64,000 nt of DNA, taken from Westiellopsis prolifica IICB1 (lineage in GTDB: Bacteria; Cyanobacteriota; Cyanobacteriia; Cyanobacteriales; Nostocaceae). The stretch covers positions 35,834 to 99,833 of the forward strand of contig NZ_NAPS01000005.1 in assembly GCF_004323185.1 (NCBI RefSeq), read 5' to 3'. Of this stretch, positions 1-8,352 are shown piece by piece (the stretch's first letter is position 1; each line of letters starts with the position of its first letter). The translations under genes and the position numbers were made by a program. The notes beneath the pieces are model-generated. The model searched no databases and was not told the origin of the DNA. It was given only the letters and a program-made list of their open reading frames with translations.

Positions 1-2
1 AT

Positions 3-572
3 TGGTCTGGTAAACCTACAGATTTGCTCTCGATGACAAATTGGCTGGCTAACTACGATTTACTCACACGCATTGGCGGCAGAAATAAACTTGCATCCCT
101 TGTAGACCGTACAGTCTCAGCAATCAACATCGACGCTTTAGCAGCGTTGGTGATGGACAAGTACACACGCAGACAGTTAATTAAAGCCGGGTTAGAAATT
201 GTGCAGCTGGGCTATGAAACAGAAACTGAGTTGCCAATTATACTTGACCAGTCAGAACAGAAAGTTTTTCGACTGTCACAACAGCAGTTTTCCACCAACA
301 CTGAACATAACAGCACAATCACAGCTGCTGCGTATAGTGACCTAGAACAAATTAGCCCAATTTATCCAACTGGAATTCACCAATTAGACGAACTGATTGT
401 GGGGTTTGAAGGGGGGACACTGACCCTAGTTGCAGCAAAGCGATTAAGAAGGCAGCTATGCTGGAGGCAGAGGGCAGAAGGAATCCCCATAAATAAATTT
501 AGGGGATTTAATAAGGACGCTGTATTTCTCGTGCTGCGCGTCTCAAAATACATCTTTTTATATTTTTCATAA
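3..572 (+). pseudogene. DnaB-type replicative helicase fragment, cut at the P-loop (partial at left edge)
   Basis: The frame is open from the window edge. It reads like the N-terminal half of a cyanobacterial replicative DNA helicase: a GKPTDLLSMTNWL helix, a GGRNKLASLVDRTVSAINID segment, then KYTRRQLIKAGLEIVQLGY, and the start of the RecA-like core (PTGIHQLDELIVGFEGGTLTLVAA). A normal DnaB continues into a Walker A box (VAARPSMGKT-like). Here it breaks off at VAAKR near base 443 and runs into repeat-derived sequence (RQRAEGIPINKF...) until a stop. The ATPase core is therefore missing and the gene is a truncated remnant. The true start lies outside the window. The family call rests on remembered DnaB sequence; the truncation is seen directly. 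Confidence 0.7.
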
Positions 573-665
573 ATAAATTTAGGGGCTTTTGACCCTTTTA
601 GCAGAGGGATAATAAATTCTTCCCTTCTGCCTTCTGCCTTCTGCCCTCTGCCCTCTGCCTTTATT
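466..665. repeat. Heptanucleotide STRR tract with an inverted partner
   Basis: Bases 624-658 are five tandem heptamers (CTTCTGC three times, then CCTCTGC twice). The complementary motif GCAGAGGGCAGAAG occurs at 467-480 inside the DnaB fragment, so the two can pair. The motif ATAAATAAATTTAGGGG also occurs twice in the same stretch (from about 490 and 569). Short tandem heptamers of this kind are characteristic of filamentous cyanobacterial genomes. The first copy sits where the DnaB reading frame loses homology. Confidence 0.75.
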
Positions 666-827
666 CGGTAAATGTAGGCTTGGGCGATCGCAAGAGCGAA
701 AAGCACCAGTGAGGGAAATTTTAGGGGTGTTTCACTGTGTCGAAAATATAAATTTAAAAATTCTCTGATTGGTAAATTTGGAAATGTAGAGGCTAATGAG
801 ACTTGCTTGTTTTATGGAGACAAAACA

Positions 828-1568
828 GTGCAAATTACCAAACGCAACGTTGAACTGCGAGTTGATGACAGCTTAATGCGCGTTTATGTGGCGACCCCAA
901 AACCAGCAGGACTTTACCCTGGTATTTTGTTCTACAGTGATATTTATCAGCTAGGGGAACCAATGATTCGTTTAGTTAACTACCTAGCAGGACATGGCTA
1001 TGTAGTTGCAGCCCCAGAAATCTTTCATCGCACAGAGCCAGTAGGCTTTGTTATCGAACCAGATGATATTGGTAGAATGCGGGGTAATGATAATGCTAGT
1101 CGAACTGCGATCGCTGATTATGATGCTGATTGCCGTGCTGTAATTGATTTTCTTCAAAAAGAGAGTTGGGTTTGTCCAGATAAAATAGGCACTCTCGGCT
1201 TTTGTATAGGTGGACACCTGTCTTTTAGGGCAGCTTTTCAAAGTGAGGTTAAGGTTTCTGCCTGCTGTTACCCTACAGGTATTCCCAGTGGCAAGCTGGG
1301 TAAGGAAGTAGCTGATACAATCGGGCGGGTAAGCCAAATCAAAGGCGAGATGCTCATGGTCTTCGGTACACTCGACCCCCACATACCAGAGTTGGATCGT
1401 CAAACCCTAATTAAAGCTCTTGAAAACGCTAATGTACCTCACAAAATTCTGATGTATGAAGCAGAACATACTTTTATGCGCGATGATGGTTATCGCTACG
1501 ATCCTGCGGCTGCTACTTCTGCTTGGTCTGAAATATTAGCAGTGTTCGCACGTCTAAGTACAGTATAA
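828..1568 (+). CDS. Dienelactone hydrolase family protein
   Basis: This is a predicted cytosolic alpha/beta hydrolase of the dienelactone hydrolase family (about 246 aa). The nucleophile elbow is GFCIGGH, a Cys nucleophile in G-x-C-x-G as in dienelactone hydrolases. The acid is probably the Asp of FGTLDPHIP and the His that of EAEHTF near the C-terminus. I chose GTG at 828, giving MQITKRNVELRVDDSLM; an in-frame TTG lies 21 bases upstream. Its natural substrate cannot be told from the sequence. Neighbours are unrelated and there is no operon partner. Length and catalytic motifs are intact, so it is probably functional. Confidence 0.8.
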   Translation: MQITKRNVELRVDDSLMRVYVATPKPAGLYPGILFYSDIYQLGEPMIRLVNYLAGHGYVVAAPEIFHRTEPVGFVIEPDDIGRMRGNDNASRTAIADYDADCRAVIDFLQKESWVCPDKIGTLGFCIGGHLSFRAAFQSEVKVSACCYPTGIPSGKLGKEVADTIGRVSQIKGEMLMVFGTLDPHIPELDRQTLIKALENANVPHKILMYEAEHTFMRDDGYRYDPAAATSAWSEILAVFARLSTV

Positions 1569-2055
1569 AAAAGTATCTAATGATACTGAAACCACGGGTG
1601 ATGAGGCGCTGCGGATGAACAATGCACTGCTGGAAGAATTGGTGGTGGCGGTTCAGGAGTAAGGGGAATGTGGGGGCGATCGCACTTATCCAGCAGTCAG
1701 TCCACTCGTGGGTGGCAATAGCTAAAAAACAGCGATCGCTTGTGGTGTAGATGCGATCGCATCGCAAACAAAAGTATACGCGGGAATCACAAGGGTATAA
1801 CCAGCGATTCACTTTTGTAGGGGGGCAGCAAAAGGCGCGCGCTGCCCTAAGCCCTTGCCCGAACCACAGACAACTACAGAAAAAGAAACTGCTGTGGCAA
1901 CACGGCGGCTACTCATACTGTAGTGCCTGCGGTTCGCCCGCGCGCACCTTTTGCTACTTAAAAAAAGCTAGTGGTTAGTAGTTAGCTGTTCTAGTCTTTT
2001 TGTCACATTGCAGCAGTGGTGGTGAAGTTACCCCCACTGTAAAGAGTGCGATCGC
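1569..2055. other. Gene-poor interval with HIP1 sites and coding-like scraps
   Basis: No convincing gene. The interval carries several GCGATCGC octamers (about 1677, 1733 and 1753). A short coding-looking tail ends with TAA at 1660-1662 (reads ...ALRMNNALLEELVVAVQE). A second scrap near 1890-1940 reads WQHGGYSYCSACGSPART, with a CxxC pair. Both are too short and isolated to be annotated as genes; they look like remnants of decayed genes. Confidence 0.45.
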
Positions 2056-2451
2056 TTATCTGCTCAAAAACTTACTTACATGAGCCGGTATTGGCTCGAC
2101 TTCCTTTTTAGATAAAGGTTTGAAGGTAACAAGCCGTTCATACTTATTTTCTCCATCATCACCTTTACCAACACAGCGAGAGAACCAGATAGCCTCACCA
2201 AATTTATTAGAAGGCGACCTGCGAACAAATTGATATCCGTTCCAATTAACTACAGCTGCTCCATATTGATCTGATTTCTCCACGATTACGCCGATACTTT
2301 CCCAATCAAATGTTTTAAACTCTTCCAAGCTACGCTGGTAATTTGGCGCGGTGTTTGGGGCTAATCTATCCAAAGCCGCAGCAATCCGCTCTAGTGCTGT
2401 CATCTGGCGGTGTTGAATCTCAAGCCAAAGGTTAATTTGATCTGGTGTCAT
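2056..2451 (-). CDS. Hypothetical protein, 131 aa
   Basis: I do not recognise this family. The protein starts MTPDQINLWLEIQHRQMTAL, an amphipathic helix. The middle is Trp/Tyr-rich (FDWESIGVIVEKSDQYGAAVV, NWNGYQFVRRS) and the C-terminus is basic and polar. The codon pattern and ATG start look genuine. There is no signal peptide or membrane segment. Its neighbourhood (IS remnant, broken genes) suggests an accessory region. The WNGYQFVRRSPSNK segment is reminiscent of small cyanobacterial plasmid-borne hypothetical proteins, but that is an impression only. Confidence 0.6.
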   Translation of the reverse strand: MTPDQINLWLEIQHRQMTALERIAAALDRLAPNTAPNYQRSLEEFKTFDWESIGVIVEKSDQYGAAVVNWNGYQFVRRSPSNKFGEAIWFSRCVGKGDDGENKYERLVTFKPLSKKEVEPIPAHVSKFLSR

Positions 2452-2525
2452 AGTCTGATCAATTCTTAGAGGAAAGTTAGCGATCGCTTTTTTGTAAAAG
2501 CTGTATGATGAAAATGCCGTAAGGC

Positions 2526-2565
2526 AACCGGGGTGATGATCTTTGGTCGGATACCTGCCCCGGTT
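2526..2565. repeat. Inverted repeat AACCGGGG / CCCCGGTT
   Basis: Perfect 8-bp arms (2526-2533 and 2558-2565) enclose 24 bases. It lies between the divergently placed ends of a hypothetical gene and a decayed minus-strand gene. It could form a stem in RNA, but there is no T-tract and no recognised RNA family. Confidence 0.4.
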
Positions 2566-2605
2566 AATGCCCTCGCTTATGGCTGTGGGCTGGCGGCCAG
2601 TCTTC

Positions 2606-2815
2606 TTACCAATCAGCTAACTCTGGCTCTGGTTCAGGGTCAAATTCCCATTCTCGCCCTCGCTGCTCTGCCACTGCTGCATCTCTACGATTCATCCAGC
2701 AGTGTTCATACTGGCGTTGGTTACTAGCTCCTAAATACTTCCATACTGCGAATACGTGCTTGTCTGGGATTTGCCCCACTGCGATTTCATTGTTTAGTAG
2801 TGCCTTATACCAATT
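2606..2815 (-). pseudogene. 5'-truncated hypothetical gene fragment
   Basis: A minus-strand reading frame with no start codon of its own reads NWYKALLNNEIAVGQIPDK, then HVFAVWKYLGASNQRQYEHC, WMNRRDAAVAEQRGREWEF and finally DPEPEPELADW before TAA. The composition is clearly protein-like. The opposite-strand frame covering the same bases is low-complexity hydrophobic and is rejected. The 5' part is lost where the sequence runs into the IS630-type remnant. I do not recognise the family. Confidence 0.5.
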
Positions 2816-2881
2816 TAATATGAAGCTGCATAGAAAAGAGCTTCTAGGATAAAGTTATAAGACGAGATAGATATTACCTGC

Positions 2882-3238
2882 TCAAGTGTAAGTTGATCGA
2901 ATAATTCTTGAATGCGAGCCTCCTAAGGGAGGAGCTTCGCTAACGCGTAAAGCTTGTAAAGAAGAGAAAAGTTGATGATGAAGTGGTTTTTTGAGGAGCT
3001 GCCAAAGCCTTTCAATCGGATTGAGTTCAGGAGCAGATGGTGGTTGAAACAATGGAATAATATTCTCCGGCCAGCTAATCGCGGAACTTGTATGAGCAGG
3101 TGCTTGATCAATCTGTAAAATGGCATAATCCGAGCCTAATTGTACAGATAGCCAGTCTAAGAACTGTTGAAAACACTCACCATTGAGTTTTGGGTACTCA
3201 TAGAGAAAATGATCTTGAAGCTCACATAGTTTCAGCAC
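2882..3238 (-). mobile_element. IS630-family transposase remnant (C-terminal half)
   Basis: The translated fragment carries the DDE-domain end of an IS630/Tc1-like transposase: an ILQIDQAPAHTS block, then NIIPLFQPPSAPELNPIERLW followed by QLLK, which contains the last acidic residue. The N-terminal helix-turn-helix and first catalytic Asp are missing upstream. The C-terminus is replaced by a frame derived from a palindromic repeat (GCCTCCTAAGGGAGGAGCTTCGC, near 2918-2941). It is a dead fragment. A further minus frame inside it is a shadow. Confidence 0.75.
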
Positions 3239-3270
3239 TCATAACTAACTACGCCACTATTTAATTTTAG

Positions 3271-3300
3271 TAACAATTAGTTATAATACTAATTAGTTAT
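3271..3300. promoter_or_regulatory. Repeated AATTAGTTAT sites before the ArsR-type regulator
   Basis: TAACAATTAGTTATAA is followed ten bases later by a second AATTAGTTAT. The block CAATTAGTTATAA is shared exactly with the psbA/nitronate-monooxygenase intergenic site at about 4998. The position, 36-65 bp before the regulator start, is suitable for autoregulation. The sharing is seen; operator function is inferred. Confidence 0.5.
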
Positions 3301-3335
3301 TAAGCAACTGTTGCGCTGGCTATTAAATCTATCCT

Positions 3336-3698
3336 ATGCCAAAAACTAAACCACCCAAGGTCGATCCAGCTGTTCTCGTGGCGGTTGCTGATTATTTCAA
3401 GGTTTTATCAGAAGCAAGTCGGTTACAGATTTTGAGTTGTCTCAAGTCAGGGGCAATGAATGTAATGGAAATTGCCGAGGCTACTGGTTTAGGGCAGGCA
3501 AATCTATCTAAACATCTGAAAGTATTAACTCAGGCAGGGGTTTTATCTCGTCAGCCCAAAGGCACCAGTGCTTATTACGAAATTGTCGATCCAATGATTT
3601 TTGAGCTTTGTGAGTTAGCGTGCGATCGCATTAGTGAACGCGTGCAACAGCAGGCTGAAAGTCTAAAAGCTTTACGTGGTAAAACAGCAATTTTTTAA
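3336..3698 (+). CDS. ArsR-family winged-helix transcriptional regulator
   Basis: This is a 120-aa HTH_5 (ArsR/SmtB) repressor-type protein. The DNA-recognition region is MEIAEATGLGQANLSKHLKVL (residues 44-64), followed by a wing (GVLSRQPKGTSAYYEI). The classical metal motif ELCVCD is absent. Cysteines at 35, 92 and 96 (the last two in FELCELACD) could serve redox, Fe-S or metal sensing. The gene sits at the head of a cluster whose products all suit low oxygen (D1', heme oxygenase, hemN, acsF). It is preceded by motifs repeated in the promoters of that cluster, so it is the best candidate for local regulator. This differs from the MarR-type ChlR known to activate similar genes in unicellular cyanobacteria. 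Confidence 0.8.
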   Translation: MPKTKPPKVDPAVLVAVADYFKVLSEASRLQILSCLKSGAMNVMEIAEATGLGQANLSKHLKVLTQAGVLSRQPKGTSAYYEIVDPMIFELCELACDRISERVQQQAESLKALRGKTAIF

Positions 3699-3715
3699 AT
3701 TTCCTCAACAAGAAA

Positions 3716-3738
3716 AGCACCCCCAAAATGAGGGTGCT
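3716..3738 (-). terminator. Rho-independent terminator of psbA
   Basis: The arms AGCACCC and GGGTGCT pair perfectly around a short loop. On the minus strand the stem is followed by TTTTCTTG, so it best terminates the psbA transcript. It lies in the short gap between two convergent genes and may also stop the regulator transcript. Confidence 0.75.
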
Positions 3739-3763
3739 AAATCAGGCGGTTGCTAAGCGAGGA

Positions 3764-4846
3764 TTAACTGGTGATCGCAGGAGCAGTAAGTGCGATCGCT
3801 TGAGGCTCACCAGATGCCAAATCTAGAGGAAAATTGTGAGCATTGCGCTCATGCATGACTTCAATACCCAGGTTTGCTCGATTGAGGAGATCAGCCCAGG
3901 TGTTAATTGTGTGTCCCTGGCTATCTAAAACAGAGTTGTTGAAGTTGAATCCATTCAAGTTAAACGACATGGTGCTAATACCAAGAGCCGCAAACCAAAT
4001 ACCAATCACAGGCCAAGCAGCAAGGAAGAAATGCAAAGCACGGGAATTATTAAAGCTGGCATATTGGAAGATTAACCGTCCAAAGTAACCGTGTGCCGCT
4101 ACGATATTGTATGTTTCTTCTTCTTGACCAAACTTGTACCCAATATTGGCTGATTCTACTTCTGTGGTTACACGTACTAGTGTAGAAGTTACCAGAGAGC
4201 CGTGCATGGCAGAAAACAACGCCCCTCCAAAGACTCCAGCTACACCAAGCATATGAAACGGATGCATGAGGACATTGTGTTCTGGTGAAAACACAATCAT
4301 GAAGTTGAAAGTCCCGGAGATACCAAGCATCATTCCATCTGAGAAACTGCCTTGTCCAATCGGATAGATTAACAACACAGCTGTTGCAGCCGCAACCGGA
4401 GCAGAAAAAGCAACAGAAATCCAAGGACGCATTCCTAAGCGATAACTCAGTTCCCATTGCCTACCCATGTAGGCATAGATAGCAATGAGAAAGTGAAAAA
4501 TAATCAGTTGGTAAGGGCCACCATTGTAGAGCCATTCATCCAGAGAAGCGGCTTCCCAAATTGGATAAAAATGCAAGCCAATCGCATTGGATGTTGGAAC
4601 TACAGTTGCAGTAATAATGTTATTGCCATAGAGAAGCGAGCCAGATACAGCTTCGCGGATGCCATCGATATCTACGGGAGGTGCAGCAATAAACGCAAGG
4701 GTAAAGGCGATCGCCGCAGTCAATGCTGTAGGAATCAGTAATACTCCAAACCAACCAATATACAGTCGATTTTCGGTATTGGTAATCCAATTACAGAATC
4801 TTTCCCATAAACTATCGCTATGGCGCTGTTTTAGAAGCGTTGTCAT
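3764..4846 (-). CDS. psbA: Photosystem II D1 protein, low-oxygen D1' isoform
   Basis: Full-length 360-aa D1 reaction-centre protein with five membrane spans. It binds P680, pheophytin, QB and the Mn4CaO5 cluster. Numbering matches canonical D1: Tyr161 (TyrZ), Asp170, Glu189, His190, His198, the C-terminal [13 protein letters not shown] ligands, and Ala344 followed by a 16-residue cleaved tail. It carries all three residues reported as the signature of the D1' isoform: Ala80 (usually Gly), Leu158 (usually Phe) and Ala286 (usually Thr). It also has Met173 for Pro and Met199 for Gln. D1' genes are known to be induced under microaerobic conditions in several cyanobacteria. Transcribed divergently from the next gene, with a palindromic operator-like site between them. 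Confidence 0.95.
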   Translation of the reverse strand: MTTLLKQRHSDSLWERFCNWITNTENRLYIGWFGVLLIPTALTAAIAFTLAFIAAPPVDIDGIREAVSGSLLYGNNIITATVVPTSNAIGLHFYPIWEAASLDEWLYNGGPYQLIIFHFLIAIYAYMGRQWELSYRLGMRPWISVAFSAPVAAATAVLLIYPIGQGSFSDGMMLGISGTFNFMIVFSPEHNVLMHPFHMLGVAGVFGGALFSAMHGSLVTSTLVRVTTEVESANIGYKFGQEEETYNIVAAHGYFGRLIFQYASFNNSRALHFFLAAWPVIGIWFAALGISTMSFNLNGFNFNNSVLDSQGHTINTWADLLNRANLGIEVMHERNAHNFPLDLASGEPQAIALTAPAITS

Positions 4847-4990
4847 TATTTTATGAGTGCGAGTGGAATTTTGGCATCTAAATCGACAAGTAATACCTTT
4901 TTTGATTGTGAAATATCTACTGGATAAGCTTTTGAGCTATCCAGACTGTCGTAATTATTTTGCCAATTGGTATAACTTATCTTAGTTAAT

Positions 4991-5010
4991 TTATAACCAA
5001 TTAGTTATAA
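4991..5010. promoter_or_regulatory. Palindromic operator candidate TTATAAC-N6-GTTATAA
   Basis: A perfect 7-bp inverted repeat with a 6-base spacer lies in the 264-bp divergent promoter region between psbA and the nitronate-monooxygenase-like gene. The same core, ATAAC-N6-GTTAT with identical spacing, recurs upstream of hemF/acsF. Size and symmetry fit an ArsR-family dimer site. The identity of the binding protein is inferred. Confidence 0.55.
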
Positions 5011-5110
5011 AGCTGTCAAGAGAGTATCAGGAATTATCTCAAATCAGAAGTAACACTATGATGCTAAAATTACTCAACAGTTATTTAGTTAATCAAGGAA
5101 ATCATTTTTA

Positions 5111-6217
5111 ATGACATCTATCTTCCATTCCCTAAGGATTGGCAAACATATTGCCCGCCATCCCATTGTTCAAGGTGCAATGGCAGTACGGGTATCAGGT
5201 GCAAAGCTAGCTGGAGCAGTTGCCAATGCCGGTGGAGTAGGTGTGATTGCATCACTAGGACTGGGTTTAGATTCTCCTTATTTTAACCAACGTAAACCGC
5301 AGAGCTTTTTTACAGCCAATCGACTCGCTTTGATAGACGAATTGAGCAAAGCACGCACTATCAGCCCGGATGGAGTCATTGGAGTTAATATTCTTGTTGC
5401 CACCAAAGATTATCCCATATTGGCTCAAACAGCAGCTGCCCAAGGAGCCAATCTAATCATTGCGGGGGCAGGATTGCCTCTGACTTTACCAGAATATACC
5501 GCAGACTATCCTGATGTTGCACTGGTGCCAATTGTATCTAACGTAGAGGCAGCCCAGTTAATCTGCCAAACTTGGCAAAGTCAATATAACCGCCTACCCG
5601 ATGCTTTTATAATCGAAAATTGCCAGCTTGTAGGAGGACATTTTACCCAGTGCGAACAGGTCTATTTTCCAGGATTTTCGATTGAGTCTGTAATTTCCCA
5701 ACTACGGGAGTATTTGCAACAACAGATGGGTGTGATGATACCGTTGATTGTCACAGGAGGGATTGGCGATCGCACTGATATTGCTCGCATATTAGCAATG
5801 GGAGCGGATGGTGTACAAATTGGTACTCGCTTTATTACCACAAAAGAATGTGATGCTGATCAATGTTATAAAAACTACCATCTCCAAGCCTGTCCAGAAG
5901 ATATTGTCACTGTACCGAGTCCTGTTGGCAAACCTAGTCGTGCTTTACGTAATTCCTTTGCAGAGCAGGCAATTACTGACTCATCAACAACCTTGGAACG
6001 GCGATGTATTGCTAATTGTTTACAAGAGTGTCTGTGTCGAGACACCGGAAAAACTTATTGCCTTCTTCAAGCACTTGCAAAAGCTGCGCGTGGGGACGTA
6101 GAACATGGTCTAATTTTTTCTGGAGCAAATGTTAGGTACACTGAACGCATCATGTTTGTCGCTGAACTGATGGCAGAGTTTACCCAGCCTCCGGAAGACA
6201 ACATGCTTCAGTTGTAA
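5111..6217 (+). CDS. Nitronate monooxygenase / 2-nitropropane dioxygenase-like flavoprotein
   Basis: 368-aa FMN-binding TIM-barrel protein of the NMO/FabK-like superfamily. The N-terminal phosphate-binding region reads HPIVQGAMAVRVSGAKLAGA then VANAGGVGVIAS. The FMN-binding loops are VTGGIGDRTDIARILAMGAD and GVQIGTRFITTKE. It probably oxidises a small organic substrate with a flavin; the real substrate in cyanobacteria is unknown. The C-terminal part is Cys-rich (RRCIANCLQECLCRDTGKTYC), unusual for a simple nitronate monooxygenase and possibly a metal site. Transcribed divergently from psbA through a shared operator-like region, so probably part of the low-oxygen set. Start ATG is preceded by AAGGAAA. 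Confidence 0.75.
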   Translation: MTSIFHSLRIGKHIARHPIVQGAMAVRVSGAKLAGAVANAGGVGVIASLGLGLDSPYFNQRKPQSFFTANRLALIDELSKARTISPDGVIGVNILVATKDYPILAQTAAAQGANLIIAGAGLPLTLPEYTADYPDVALVPIVSNVEAAQLICQTWQSQYNRLPDAFIIENCQLVGGHFTQCEQVYFPGFSIESVISQLREYLQQQMGVMIPLIVTGGIGDRTDIARILAMGADGVQIGTRFITTKECDADQCYKNYHLQACPEDIVTVPSPVGKPSRALRNSFAEQAITDSSTTLERRCIANCLQECLCRDTGKTYCLLQALAKAARGDVEHGLIFSGANVRYTERIMFVAELMAEFTQPPEDNMLQL

Positions 6218-6237
6218 ATAAAGGTTCGTAAAGATTA

Positions 6238-6957
6238 ATGATTATGAGTGTAGATGAAATTCTTAAACTTTATGCTGCTGGAGAAAGAAGCTTTCAGCGA
6301 GTCAATCTGCAAGAAGCAGAATTAACTAATGCCAACCTCAAAGGCGCAGATTTAAGCTATGCAGATTTACGTCAGACACGATTGGGTAAAACCAACTTCA
6401 GCCAAGCCTGTCTGCGGGAAGCAAACCTGAGTGAAGCCATCCTTTGGGGAATAGATTTGAGTCAGGCAGATTTATATCGTGCTATTCTGCGTGAAGCTGA
6501 TTTGACGGGTGCAAAACTAATTCAGACTCGCTTGGATGAAGCCAATTTAATCAAAGCTAGTTTATGTGGTGCTAATTTGAATGGTGTGAAGCTCTCTGGT
6601 TCTCTGCTAATTCAAGCAGACTTCCGTCCTAGTTCCAACCAGCGTACAGACTTGGGATATGCAGTTTTAAGTGGAGCAGACTTGAGCTACGCTGACCTGA
6701 GAGCAGCATCGCTGCATCACGCCAACTTAGATGGGGCAAAATTGTGTCGCGCCAATCTTGGTCGGACAATACAATGGGGAGATTTAGCAACGGATTTAAC
6801 CGAAGCAAGTTTGCAAGGAGCAGACTTAAGTTATGCCAATCTCACCAGTGCGATTTTGCGAAAGACGAATTTGCAAGGAGCAGACTTAACAGGAGCAATT
6901 CTGACTGATGTTGATCTAGAAGGCGCAATTATGCCCGATGGTACAGTTCACGATTGA
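6238..6957 (+). CDS. Pentapeptide-repeat protein
   Basis: 239 aa made almost wholly of A(D/N)LXX repeats (for example ANLKGADLSYADLRQTRLGK and LQGADLSYANLTSAIL). These fold into a right-handed quadrilateral beta-helix. No catalytic or membrane domain is visible. Such proteins are abundant in cyanobacteria and most have no known function. It starts 20 bases after the nitronate-monooxygenase-like gene, so the two are probably co-transcribed. The first ATG was used; an alternative ATG lies two codons downstream. Confidence 0.85.
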   Translation: MIMSVDEILKLYAAGERSFQRVNLQEAELTNANLKGADLSYADLRQTRLGKTNFSQACLREANLSEAILWGIDLSQADLYRAILREADLTGAKLIQTRLDEANLIKASLCGANLNGVKLSGSLLIQADFRPSSNQRTDLGYAVLSGADLSYADLRAASLHHANLDGAKLCRANLGRTIQWGDLATDLTEASLQGADLSYANLTSAILRKTNLQGADLTGAILTDVDLEGAIMPDGTVHD

Positions 6958-6962
6958 AGATG

Positions 6963-7001
6963 GGCGATCGCACTTGAATATAATTTTTTTGAGCGATCGC
7001 C
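6963..7001. terminator. HIP1-based inverted repeat between convergent genes
   Basis: GGCGATCGC and GCGATCGCC form 9-bp arms around a T-rich loop, in the 50-bp gap between the convergent pentapeptide and acsF genes. It may act as a bidirectional terminator. Because both arms are HIP1 octamers, a chance arrangement is possible. Confidence 0.4.
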
Positions 7002-7009
7002 TACCCAAT

Positions 7010-8086
7010 TTAACGCACGGTTCCCCGCAATGCTTCAGCATCAATAGGTTTGATGAGGTAAAGCAGCAACAAATTCCACACAATTGCTGCAATCCAAGGT
7101 AATTTACGGATAAACTTGATAACTTTGGGCTGAGAACTGCGGTCAATTTCCACCAATTTCATGTTGTAATCTGAGCAGCGATGCAGACGTGGGAAAAACT
7201 TCGGATGTTCGGTATTGAGCTTCACAGGAAAAGCACGGCCAGCAGTTTCGTTAGTTTCGTATACAACTTGGCGATCAAATTCTGTGGGATTGAGTCCCAG
7301 TGAGTGATAAAAATTAGCCCGTTCGTGAACCGTCAAGGTGTGAGTAGCAAATACCGATAACAGGAAGAAGCGACTCCATAATCTGGCTTTCCAAGTTTTC
7401 CAGAGTTGGGGTTGAGAACGTAATAATGCTTTGAATATATCTCCATGACGATTTTCGTCTTGACACCAACTTTCAAAGAAGCGAAAAATTGGGTAAAATT
7501 GGTTTTCTGGATGCTTTTCTAGATGGCGATAGATAATAATGTACCGCCAGTAGCCGATTTTTTCTGATAGGTAGACAGTATAGATCACCCACTCAATCGG
7601 GAAAAAGGTATAAGTGCGAGTTTTAGTAACACTGGCAAGGTCAAGCGATAATTTAAAGTCACCCATTGCCTTGTTGAGAAATCCAGCGTGACGGGCTTCA
7701 TCACGAGCCATCAACTGAAATATTTCAGCCAGAAGCGGACTGCGATTTTTGAGTTTACGAGAGAGTTCTTTGAACAGTAAAAATCCAGAAAATTCTGAAA
7801 TGCACGAACGTTCTAGATACTCAATAAAGGCGCAGCGTGAATCTGGGTCAATATGTTCCCAAGACTGTTCAAATGTCTCATCCCGTACAAAATGATGACG
7901 GTTGTAATCTGCCCGCATTTCTTCGAGTATCGCCTTTAACTCGGTTTCCTGAGCAGACAAATCCAGATTGGCAGCGGTTTCAAAGTCTGTGGTGTAAAAC
8001 CGGGGAGTAAGTATAGTTTCTTGGCTTGGCTGTTTAATTCCGGCTTTTGGTTGCTTTGGGGCGGACTGAGGTAGGGTATTAACCAT
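7010..8086 (-). CDS. acsF: Aerobic Mg-protoporphyrin IX monomethyl ester (oxidative) cyclase
   Basis: Di-iron oxygenase that forms the isocyclic ring of chlorophyll (Mg-protoporphyrin monomethyl ester to divinyl-protochlorophyllide). About 358 aa from the ATG at 8086 (MVNTLPQSAP); a TTG six codons upstream is less likely. The family opening ETILTPRFYTTDFE is present. The iron-ligand motifs DEARHAGF and DENRHGDIF (E-x-x-H) are intact, and a hydrophobic segment lies near the C-terminus. Cyanobacteria often hold two copies, one for low oxygen. Linkage to D1', heme oxygenase and hemN suggests this is the micro-oxic (ChlA-II type) form. Transcribed divergently from hemF. Confidence 0.92.
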   Translation of the reverse strand: MVNTLPQSAPKQPKAGIKQPSQETILTPRFYTTDFETAANLDLSAQETELKAILEEMRADYNRHHFVRDETFEQSWEHIDPDSRCAFIEYLERSCISEFSGFLLFKELSRKLKNRSPLLAEIFQLMARDEARHAGFLNKAMGDFKLSLDLASVTKTRTYTFFPIEWVIYTVYLSEKIGYWRYIIIYRHLEKHPENQFYPIFRFFESWCQDENRHGDIFKALLRSQPQLWKTWKARLWSRFFLLSVFATHTLTVHERANFYHSLGLNPTEFDRQVVYETNETAGRAFPVKLNTEHPKFFPRLHRCSDYNMKLVEIDRSSQPKVIKFIRKLPWIAAIVWNLLLLYLIKPIDAEALRGTVR

Positions 8087-8291
8087 GTTTGCGCTATTAA
8101 CCAACTATTTTTTTGTATAGTTATTAAGTTATTATAGTTGTAGTTCTTTGGCTAGACCCATCATAAAAATTTCCATATTTCTTCAGCAAAGTTCACAATG
8201 ATTACCTACAACTGTTGCAATACAAAGAGAATAAGGAAAAGCCAAAATCAGATGTTTATTAAGTTTTGAAAATTATTTTAGATTTATAAAC

Positions 8292-8313
8292 TTAATAACC
8301 ATAAAGTTATTAA
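8292..8313. promoter_or_regulatory. Palindromic operator candidate TTAATAAC-N6-GTTATTAA
   Basis: A perfect 8-bp inverted repeat with a 6-base spacer, 40 bp before the hemF start in the acsF/hemF divergent region. Its core and spacing match the psbA promoter palindrome. Direct AGTTAT repeats also occur near 8118-8133, closer to acsF. Confidence 0.55.
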
Positions 8314-8352
8314 ATATATTCACTCTTACTAAGAGGTTAAGAGGTATCCGGC

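Noticed and set aside
2533..2727. 64-aa hydrophobic plus-strand frame
   Set aside because: The opposite strand reads as a clear charged protein tail, so this frame is its shadow.
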